Below are positions 7,621-14,119 of a DNA stretch of 18,173 nucleotides, piece after piece. A model generated the notes under the pieces. That model searched no databases and was not told the DNA's origin. It worked only from the letters and a program-made list of their open reading frames with translations. The stretch is from NCBI GenBank assembly GCA_958354085.1, contig CATWUX010000036.1:1-18173 (forward strand). Reading direction: 5' to 3'. This DNA is from an uncultured Oscillospiraceae bacterium (GTDB taxonomy: Bacteria; Bacillota; Clostridia; Oscillospirales; Acutalibacteraceae). The translations under genes were made by a program, and so were the position numbers. The stretch's first letter is position 1. The number at the start of each line of letters is the position of its first letter.

Positions 7621-8659
7621 GAACGGGCGCGTCCGCGCGCCGCGCCATACCAATGTCGCGCTGTTTGTTCCGCATGCCGGTTGTCCGCATCAGTGCAGTT
7701 TTTGCAATCAGCGGGCGATTTCCGGCGCGCAGGCGCCGCTGACGCCGGCGGAGGTGGCAGACGCCTGCCGCGTGGCGGTTGCAACGATGCCCTCGGCGGC
7801 CGCACAGGCGGAGATCGCGTTTTTCGGCGGCAGTTTTACCGCGATTGAGCGGGGATATATGGTGTCGTTGCTGGAGGCGGCGCAGCCGTTTTTGCGGCAG
7901 GGGTATTTCGGCGGGATTCGCGTGTCCACGCGCCCCGATTGTGTGGACGCGGACGTGCTGGCGCTGCTGCGGCGTTACGGAGTGACGGCGGTGGAGCTGG
8001 GCGCGCAGTCGATGGATGACGCGGTGCTGGCGGCGAACCGGCGGGGCCACACAGCGGCGCAGGTGGAGCAGGCTGCCGCGGCTGTTCGCGATGCCGGCTT
8101 GTCGCTCGGCCTGCAGATGATGACGGGACTGTACGGCGACACGGACAGCGGCGCGCTCGAGACCGCCGCACGGCTGGCGGCGCTGCGTCCGGACACGATG
8201 CGCATTTATCCCACCATCGTCATGCGCGACACGCCGCTGGCCGAGCTGTACGCGAGCGGGGCGTATTGCCCGCTGTCGCTGGAGGAGGCGGTGGCGCTGT
8301 GCGCGCAGCTGTTGGCATTTTTTGAGCTGGAAAACGGCATTCCCGTGATCCGTCTGGGGCTGCACGCGGGCGGCGACGTGGAAACCGGGCGCGTGGCGGG
8401 ACCGTGGCATCCGGCCTTTCGGGAATTGTGTGAGGGACAGCTGTATTTGAACACCGCCCGCGCGGTGCTGAAATCTGGCTGCCCCGGACGGGTGGTGCTG
8501 CGGGTGCATCCTGCGGCGGTATCCAAAATGATCGGACAAAAAAGGGCGAACATACACGCGCTGGCGGCGCAGGGCTATGAGGTGACCGTACGCGCGTCGG
8601 AAGCCGTACCGCTCTATGCGGTGCAGGCGGAATTTATGACAGGAAGTGAACGAGCTTGA
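7610..8659 (+). CDS. Elp3/YhcC-like radical SAM protein
   Basis: This is a radical S-adenosylmethionine enzyme. The 4Fe-4S-binding CX3CX2C motif is Cys25, Cys29 and Cys32 (HAGCPHQCSFC). The GGSFT motif for SAM binding is at 73-77, and VELGAQSMDD (128-137) is typical of the Elp3/oxygen-independent coproporphyrinogen oxidase-like branch. At 349 residues it resembles the radical SAM half of Elp3 but has no acetyltransferase domain, so it is not a complete Elp3. The C-terminal stretch 298-330 (VSKMIGQKRANI) looks like a degenerate KH fold with GQKR at the GxxG loop, hinting at RNA binding (inference). The ATG lies inside the end of rnc, and the stop overlaps the smc start by three bases, so all three genes are probably translationally coupled. 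The substrate is unknown; a tRNA or rRNA is the best guess. Confidence 0.88.
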   Translation: MTAENGRVRAPRHTNVALFVPHAGCPHQCSFCNQRAISGAQAPLTPAEVADACRVAVATMPSAAAQAEIAFFGGSFTAIERGYMVSLLEAAQPFLRQGYFGGIRVSTRPDCVDADVLALLRRYGVTAVELGAQSMDDAVLAANRRGHTAAQVEQAAAAVRDAGLSLGLQMMTGLYGDTDSGALETAARLAALRPDTMRIYPTIVMRDTPLAELYASGAYCPLSLEEAVALCAQLLAFFELENGIPVIRLGLHAGGDVETGRVAGPWHPAFRELCEGQLYLNTARAVLKSGCPGRVVLRVHPAAVSKMIGQKRANIHALAAQGYEVTVRASEAVPLYAVQAEFMTGSERA

Positions 8660-11600
8660 TTCTGAAATCCCTGGAGATACACGGCTTCAAATCCTTTCCG
8701 GATAAGACGGTGCTGTCCTTCGACCAAGGCATCACGGCGGTCGTCGGGCCGAACGGCAGCGGCAAATCCAATATCAGCGATGCGATCCGCTGGGTGCTGG
8801 GTGAGCAGTCCACCAAAACCCTGCGCGGCGCGAAGATGGAGGACGTAATATTCAACGGCACCGAGCAGCGGCGCGCGGTCGGCTTTGCCGAGGTGTCGCT
8901 GGTCATCGACAACAGCCAGCGCAAGCTGGATTTTGACGGCGATGAGGTCAAGGTCACCCGCCGGTATTACCGCTCCGGCGACAGCGAATACCTGATCAAC
9001 AACGCCACCGTGCGGCTCAAGGACGTGCGGATGCTGTTCATGGACACCGGTCTGGGGCGCGACGGCTATTCCATTATCAGTCAGGGGCGTGTCGGCGATA
9101 TCGTCGCGTCCAAATCCGAGGAACGCCGCGAAATTTTCGAGGAAGCGGCGGGGATTGCCAAATACCGTTACCGCAAGAACGAGGCGGAACGGCGGCTGAA
9201 GGCGACCGAGGAAAACCTGCTGCGCCTGCGCGACATTTTGCAGGAATTGGAGGAGCGGGTCGGCCCTCTCGGTCAGCAGGCGGAAAAGGCGAAAAAATTC
9301 CTGGAATTTGCCGGCGAGAAGAAAGAGCTGGAAATCGGGCTGTGGCTGCACACGATCGACGCATCGCGGGAAACGCTGCGCCAGCTGGATTCCAAGCTGG
9401 AGCTGGCGCGCACGCAGTATGACGGCGCGGCGGAGGCAATCGAAGAGATTGAGACCGAAATGGAGGCCATCGCCCAGACCGCCCAGCGGCTGTCCGTGGA
9501 AATGGACGAGGTGCGCCGCGGCGCACAGGAGCTGGAAGAGCAGGCAACGCGTTGCGACGGCGATGTGGCGGTGCTGCGAAACGACATTTTCCATAATACC
9601 GAGAACATAGCCCGTATTCAGGGCGAGCTGGAACAATCGGAGCGCGGCGGACAGTCGATTGACGACGACATCGCGCATCGCGAAGAAGAAATTGCGCAGA
9701 AACGGGAGGCGATTGCCGCTTCTACGGCCGAGCAGCAGACGCTGGCGGAGGAAATGGACGGACTCTCCCGCCATAGTGAGGCGTTTACCGGACAAATGGA
9801 GGAGCTGTCCCGCCGCGCGTCCGAATTGGCGCTGCGGCTGTCCGATTTGCGGGTGGCGAGCGTCACCGGCGAATCGTCGCTGACCGAAATCACGCTGCGG
9901 CTGTCCCAACTGACAGCGAGCATCGCGCTGCGTACGCAGCAGAGCGAGAGTGCGCGCCGGGAGCTGGAGGCCTGCCGCGCGGACCACGAGGCGTGCTGTA
10001 CGCGGGTGGAGGAACTGCAAAACGCGGTCAAGGGCTATGAATTCCGCTACAATTCCCGCGCCGCCAAGCTGGACGCTGCCAAGGAAACCGCTGACCGGCT
10101 GGGACTGGACGCCGAGGAAAAGGTGCGGCGCGTGCGGCTGCTGGAGGAACTGGAGCGCAGCATGGAGGGCTTTGCCCAGAGCGTCAAAGCGGTTGTCCGG
10201 CAGGCGGAGCGCGGAGCGCTCCGCGGTATTCTCGGACCGGTGTCCCGCCTGATTCAGGCGGAGCCGGATTATGCTCTGGCGGTGGAGACCGCGCTGGGCG
10301 CGGCGGCGCAGAACCTCGTGTGCGAGCGCGAGGAGGACGCCAAGCAGGCGATCGCGTATTTGAAGGAGACCAAAGGCGGACGGGCGACATTCCTGCCGCT
10401 GACGTCTGTCAAAGGCAGCCTGCTGAACGAAAGCGGCTTGGCGGACGCCCCCGGTTTTGTGGGGCTGGCGAGCGAGCTGGTGAGCTGCGAAGCCAAATAC
10501 GAAGGCATTGCCCGCAGCTTATTGGGACGTACCGCCGTGGCGGAAGATCTGGATTATGCGGTCGTGATTGCGCGCAAATTCGGCTATCGTTTCCGCATTG
10601 TGACGCTGGACGGGCAGGTTGTCAACGCCGGCGGCTCCATGACCGGCGGTTCGACGGCGAAAAACACAGGGCTGCTGTCCCGCCGTGCGGAGATTGAAAA
10701 AGTACAGGCGGAGGCGGACGCGCTGGCGGCTAAAGCGGCGCAGGCGCGGGAGACGCTCAAGCAATTGCAGCAGGAAACCGCGGCGGCGCAGGCGGAGCTG
10801 ACCGGCACGCGCGGCGAGCTGTCCACCGCACAGGAGGATCGTATCCGCTTGGAGGGCGAGCTGCGCCGTCTGACCGAATTGACCGAGGCAAACGACCGTA
10901 TGCTCGGCGAGCATGCGGCGGAGATCGAATCGCTCAACGCCCGTGCGGCGGATTGCCGCGCGCAGTCCGCGCAGGCGCAGCAGGAGTCCGAGACGGTCGC
11001 CGCCCAGCAGACGGAGATCGAGGCGCAGCTTGCGCAGCTCAGCGGCGGACGGCAGGAGCTGTCCGACAAGCGGGAACAGCTGTCGGCACGGTTAGCGGAA
11101 ATAAAATTGGCCGTTTTGGCTTATAATAAGGAAATCGAGGCGGCGCAGTCCGCCATTGCGGAGCTGGAAAACCGCCGGAGTGACGCCGAGGGGCATCGGG
11201 CGGCGCTGCTGGAGCAGATCGGTCAGCTGGAACAGGCGAACGCGGACATTGAGCAGCGGATTCAGGCGCTGCTGGAGCAGGCACAGGCGCTGCGCGCCCG
11301 CGCCGCCGAGGCAGAGAGCCGGATTCAGGGACTGATCGCCCGCCGTACGGACGGCGAGGAGCAACAGACCAAGCTGCGCCTGCGTTCCCGCGAAAAAGCG
11401 GATGAGCGCGAGCTGGCAGGGCGCGAGGTCGCGCGTATCGAAGAAAAATGCGCGGCGGCGCAGCGGGATGCCGACGAGGTGGTGCGCAAGCTGTACGAGG
11501 AGTACGAGCTGACGCGCAGCGAAGCGGCCGAAATCGCCAAGCCGATCGAAAACGTGCCGGAGGCGACGCGCCGGCTCAATGAGCTGAAGGGTAAGATCCG

Positions 11601-12231
11601 CGCGCTGGGCAGCGTCAACGTGGACGCGATCGAGGAATACAAAGAGGTCAGCGAGCGGTTCGCTTTCCTGTCCGGCCAGGTGCGGGACGTGGAAGTCTCC
11701 AAAAACGAGCTGCTGCGGCTCATTGGCGATCTGACCGGGCAGATGAAAGAAATCTTTCTTGAACGTTTCCAGCAAATCAATTATAATTACGGTATCGTGT
11801 TCACCGAATTGTTCGGCGGTGGCAAAGGCGAGCTGAAACTGACCGATCCGGACGACGTGCTGAATTCAGGCATCGAAATGCACGTGCAGCCGCCCGGCAA
11901 GGTGATTTTGAATTTGGATGCGCTGTCCGGCGGCGAAAAGGCGCTGGTCGCCATTGCGCTGCTGTTCGCGATTTTGAAGGTGACGCCGTCGCCGTTCTGC
12001 GTGCTGGATGAAATCGAGGCGGCGCTGGACGATGTGAACGTCGATCGTTACGCGCAGTATCTGCGCCGCATCACCGATAAGACCCAGTTTATCGTCATTA
12101 CCCACCGCCGCGGCACGATGGAGGAAGCCGACGTGCTGTACGGCGTCACCATGCAGGAAAAGGGCGTGTCCAAGCTGTTGGAGCTGCGCGCCAGCGAGGT
12201 GGAAGCGAAGCTGGGCATGACGACGGTATGA
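8656..12231 (+). CDS. smc: Chromosome segregation ATPase SMC
   Basis: SMC is the ATPase of the ScpAB-condensin complex that compacts and segregates the chromosome. At 1191 residues it matches B. subtilis SMC. The TTG start overlaps the previous stop (TTGA) and follows AGGAAGTGA (8641-8649). The N-terminal ATPase head has Walker A GPNGSGKSN (31-39) and a conserved WVLGEQ. A long coiled coil (about 170-510) leads to the hinge (about 520-665, ending GGSMTGGS). The return coiled coil runs to about 1010. The C-terminal head has the ABC signature LSGGE (1090-1094) and Walker B LDE with Asp1118 and Glu1119. The gene is intact. A 16-bp palindrome (10210-10225) falls in the hinge-proximal coding sequence. 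scpA and scpB are not in the window. Confidence 0.99.
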   Translation: MILKSLEIHGFKSFPDKTVLSFDQGITAVVGPNGSGKSNISDAIRWVLGEQSTKTLRGAKMEDVIFNGTEQRRAVGFAEVSLVIDNSQRKLDFDGDEVKVTRRYYRSGDSEYLINNATVRLKDVRMLFMDTGLGRDGYSIISQGRVGDIVASKSEERREIFEEAAGIAKYRYRKNEAERRLKATEENLLRLRDILQELEERVGPLGQQAEKAKKFLEFAGEKKELEIGLWLHTIDASRETLRQLDSKLELARTQYDGAAEAIEEIETEMEAIAQTAQRLSVEMDEVRRGAQELEEQATRCDGDVAVLRNDIFHNTENIARIQGELEQSERGGQSIDDDIAHREEEIAQKREAIAASTAEQQTLAEEMDGLSRHSEAFTGQMEELSRRASELALRLSDLRVASVTGESSLTEITLRLSQLTASIALRTQQSESARRELEACRADHEACCTRVEELQNAVKGYEFRYNSRAAKLDAAKETADRLGLDAEEKVRRVRLLEELERSMEGFAQSVKAVVRQAERGALRGILGPVSRLIQAEPDYALAVETALGAAAQNLVCEREEDAKQAIAYLKETKGGRATFLPLTSVKGSLLNESGLADAPGFVGLASELVSCEAKYEGIARSLLGRTAVAEDLDYAVVIARKFGYRFRIVTLDGQVVNAGGSMTGGSTAKNTGLLSRRAEIEKVQAEADALAAKAAQARETLKQLQQETAAAQAELTGTRGELSTAQEDRIRLEGELRRLTELTEANDRMLGEHAAEIESLNARAADCRAQSAQAQQESETVAAQQTEIEAQLAQLSGGRQELSDKREQLSARLAEIKLAVLAYNKEIEAAQSAIAELENRRSDAEGHRAALLEQIGQLEQANADIEQRIQALLEQAQALRARAAEAESRIQGLIARRTDGEEQQTKLRLRSREKADERELAGREVARIEEKCAAAQRDADEVVRKLYEEYELTRSEAAEIAKPIENVPEATRRLNELKGKIRALGSVNVDAIEEYKEVSERFAFLSGQVRDVEVSKNELLRLIGDLTGQMKEIFLERFQQINYNYGIVFTELFGGGKGELKLTDPDDVLNSGIEMHVQPPGKVILNLDALSGGEKALVAIALLFAILKVTPSPFCVLDEIEAALDDVNVDRYAQYLRRITDKTQFIVITHRRGTMEEADVLYGVTMQEKGVSKLLELRASEVEAKLGMTTV
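11759..11787 (+). promoter_or_regulatory. Candidate sigma-A promoter inside the 3' part of smc
   Basis: TTGAAC (11759-11764) and a perfect TATAAT (11782-11787) are separated by exactly 17 nt, within the smc codons for FQQINYNY. This would place a transcript start near 11794, about 480 nt before ftsY, and could give ftsY and the genes after it their own transcription. The stretch is AT-rich compared with its surroundings, but the amino acids there (Asn, Tyr, Ile) account for part of that. There is no extended -10. Chance occurrence is possible. Confidence 0.35.
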
Positions 12232-12237
12232 CCGTCG
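12221..12237. repeat. 7-bp perfect stem-loop over the smc stop codon
   Basis: CGACGGT (12221-12227) and ACCGTCG (12231-12237) are exact reverse complements around the 3-nt loop ATG. The smc stop TGA (12229-12231) lies at the loop. No T-run follows, so it is not a standard terminator. It might affect RNA processing or stability between smc and ftsY. Confidence 0.5.
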
Positions 12238-12240
12238 ATC

Positions 12241-12256
12241 CGAAGGACGAACTTCG
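12241..12256. repeat. Short stem-loop before the ftsY ribosome site
   Basis: CGAAG (12241-12245) pairs with CTTCG (12252-12256) around a 6-nt loop. The stem ends at the edge of the GAGGAAGGA ribosome site (12256-12264) of ftsY, so folding could modestly affect access to it. Five base pairs is weak evidence. Confidence 0.3.
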
Positions 12257-12277
12257 AGGAAGGAATGGACAAAAGCG

Positions 12278-13186
12278 ATGGGCTTTTTCAGTAAAATCAG
12301 CGAAGGACTCAAAAAAACACGGAACTCTGTGATGGGCTCGGTCAACGCGATGCTGCGGTCGTTCACCCGCATCGACGAGGAACTGTTTGAGGAGCTCGAG
12401 GAGATTCTGATCATGAGCGACGCCGGCGCGTCCACAGCGTCGCATATCTGCGACGAGCTGCGCCGCAAGGTCAAGGAGCGCGGCGAGACCGATCCCGCGA
12501 AGATTCGGGAACTGCTCGCAGAGACGGTGGCGGAGATGCTGCGCGGCGGGCAGGAGCTGACGCTGCGCACGTGCCCGTCTGTCATCCTTGTCATCGGCGT
12601 CAACGGCGTGGGCAAGACCACCACGATCGGCAAGCTGGCGGCGCGGTTCAAGGCGGAGGGCAAAAAGGTGATCCTCGGCGCGGCGGACACCTTCCGTGCG
12701 GCGGCGATCGAGCAGCTGGAGATCTGGGCCGATCGCTCCGGCGTGGAGATCGTCAAGCACGCGCAGGGTGCGGATCCCGCCGCCGTGGTGTATGACACCA
12801 TCACCGCCGCCAAAGCCCGGCACGCGGATATCGTGCTGTGCGATACCGCCGGACGGCTGCACAACAAGAAAAATCTGATGGACGAGCTGGCAAAAATCAG
12901 CCGCGTTATCGAACGGGAGTTGCCGGACGCGGACAAGGAAATCCTGCTTGTGCTGGATGCGACCACAGGACAGAACGCGGTGCAGCAGGCGCGTGAATTC
13001 AAAAACGCCGCCGGCATCACCGGTATCGTGCTGACCAAGCTGGACGGCACGGCGCGCGGCGGCGTGGTGCTGGCGATCCGTGAGGATTTGCAGGTGCCGG
13101 TCAAATTTGTCGGCGTGGGCGAGGGGATCGACGATTTGCAGCCCTTTGATCCCGACGATTTTGCACGCGGGATATTCGGAGAATAG
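12278..13186 (+). CDS. ftsY: Signal recognition particle receptor FtsY
   Basis: FtsY is the GTPase that docks ribosome-SRP complexes at the membrane for co-translational insertion. The 302 residues make up an NG module with only a short N-terminal extension; the long acidic A domain of E. coli FtsY is absent, as is common in Firmicutes. The helical N domain is about 1-95. The GTPase shows G1 GVNGVGKTT (107-115), DTFRAAA (137-143), DTAGR (189-193), TKLD (253-256) and the C-terminal FVGVGEGIDDLQPFD (277-291). The ATG lies 13 nt after AAGGA, longer than ideal; no other in-frame start exists nearby. A competing out-of-frame ATG at 12265 opens a 9-codon frame that overlaps this start. The smc-ftsY order matches Bacillus, but ylxM-ffh does not follow. 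Confidence 0.98.
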   Translation: MGFFSKISEGLKKTRNSVMGSVNAMLRSFTRIDEELFEELEEILIMSDAGASTASHICDELRRKVKERGETDPAKIRELLAETVAEMLRGGQELTLRTCPSVILVIGVNGVGKTTTIGKLAARFKAEGKKVILGAADTFRAAAIEQLEIWADRSGVEIVKHAQGADPAAVVYDTITAAKARHADIVLCDTAGRLHNKKNLMDELAKISRVIERELPDADKEILLVLDATTGQNAVQQAREFKNAAGITGIVLTKLDGTARGGVVLAIREDLQVPVKFVGVGEGIDDLQPFDPDDFARGIFGE

Positions 13187-13197
13187 AGAGGTATCGT

Positions 13198-13785
13198 ATG
13201 CGTTTTCTTGTTGCAACACATAATGCGAAGAAGCTGCGCGAGCTGTCCCGGATTTTGGAGCCGCTCGGCATCGAGGCGATTACCGACCGTGAGCTGGGGC
13301 AGCCGCTGACCGAGGTGGAGGAGACCGGCACGACGTTTGAGGAAAACGCCTATCTGAAAGCCGCGTCTGCCTGCCGGGAGACCGGCCTGCCCGCGATTGC
13401 GGACGATTCTGGACTGGCGGTGGATGCGCTGGACGGCGCGCCCGGCGTCTATTCCGCACGCTATGCGGGCGAAAACGCGACCGACGCGGAGCGTATCGCA
13501 AAGCTGCTGCGGGAATTGGAGGGCGTACCGGCGGAAAAACGAACGGCACAGTTCGTGTCGGTCGTTTGCTGCGTGTTTCCGGACGGCAGAACGCTGTCGG
13601 TGCGCGGCGAATGTCCCGGCAGGATCGGTTTTGCCCCGCGCGGAGAGGGCGGATTCGGCTATGATCCCGTCTTTGAAGTCGGCGACCGTACCTATGCGGA
13701 GCTGAGCGCGGAAGAGAAGGACGCGATCAGCCACCGCGGCAATGCGCTACGCAAGCTGAAAACCGCTCTGGAAAATTATTTATAA
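13198..13785 (+). CDS. rdgB: RdgB/HAM1-type XTP/dITP diphosphatase
   Basis: This house-cleaning pyrophosphatase hydrolyses dITP, XTP and ITP to the monophosphates, keeping deaminated purines out of DNA and RNA. The 195 residues show the family motifs: the N-terminal ATHNAKK (6-12, variant of TxNxxK), the catalytic ADDSGL (68-73) with Asp69 and Asp70, GGFGYDPVF (151-159), and SHRGNAL (178-184). The start ATG is preceded by GAGAGGT with 5-nt spacing, and the gene begins 11 nt after the ftsY stop. Length and motifs are complete. The stop codon sits in a small stem-loop (13781-13797). Confidence 0.96.
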   Translation: MRFLVATHNAKKLRELSRILEPLGIEAITDRELGQPLTEVEETGTTFEENAYLKAASACRETGLPAIADDSGLAVDALDGAPGVYSARYAGENATDAERIAKLLRELEGVPAEKRTAQFVSVVCCVFPDGRTLSVRGECPGRIGFAPRGEGGFGYDPVFEVGDRTYAELSAEEKDAISHRGNALRKLKTALENYL

Positions 13786-13797
13786 GGACGCCTTATA
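13781..13797. repeat. 7-bp stem-loop over the rdgB stop codon
   Basis: TATAAGG (13781-13787) and CCTTATA (13791-13797) are exact reverse complements around a 3-nt loop, ACG. The TAA stop of rdgB (13783-13785) is in the left arm. The right arm abuts the AGAAAGGAAAG ribosome site of yhbY. There is no T-run, so a terminator is unlikely. The geometry is the same as that of the stem-loop at the end of smc. Confidence 0.45.
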
Positions 13798-13814
13798 GAA
13801 AGGAAAGAAATCCT

Positions 13815-14105
13815 ATGACAAGCAAACAACGCGCGTATCTGCGCTCGCTCGCAAATTCGCTGGAGCCTATCCTGCACGTTGGCAAGGGCGGGCAGTCCGA
13901 CGCTATGTGCAAGCAGGCGGACGATGCGCTGACTGCCCGTGAGCTCATCAAGGGCAAGGTGCTGGAGACAGCGCCGGAAACTGTCCGGGAAACCGCGGAG
14001 ACGATCGCGGCGGCGGTGAACGCTCAGGTCGTGCAGGTGATCGGCCGCACCTTTGTGCTGTATCGCGCCAATCCCAAGGAGCCGCAGATCCGCCTGCCGA
14101 AATAA
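13815..14105 (+). CDS. yhbY: YhbY family ribosome-assembly RNA-binding protein (CRM domain)
   Basis: The 96-residue protein is a single CRM/YhbY domain, a KH-like fold that binds precursor large-subunit ribosomes in E. coli and is also related to chloroplast splicing factors. The start MTSKQRAYLRSLA and the GKGG loop (23-26, the GxxG equivalent) are characteristic. The remainder (LIKGKVLE, VVQVIGRTFVLYR) matches the family strands. The ATG follows a strong AGAAAGGAAAG site with about 9-nt spacing. It lies directly before nadD, the same yhbY-nadD-yqeK-rsfS order as the yqeI-nadD-yqeK-yqeL cluster of B. subtilis. Confidence 0.95.
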   Translation: MTSKQRAYLRSLANSLEPILHVGKGGQSDAMCKQADDALTARELIKGKVLETAPETVRETAETIAAAVNAQVVQVIGRTFVLYRANPKEPQIRLPK

Positions 14106-14119
14106 CAGGAGGAAGCCGT

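Noticed and set aside
11122..11127. Perfect TATAAT within smc
   Set aside because: No acceptable -35 hexamer 16-18 nt upstream and no TGn extension. The codons for Tyr-Asn explain it.
11866..13734. Long minus-strand open frame opposite smc, ftsY and rdgB
   Set aside because: It crosses three clearly real plus-strand genes and its translation is Ser/Arg-rich and domain-free, so it is a shadow frame.
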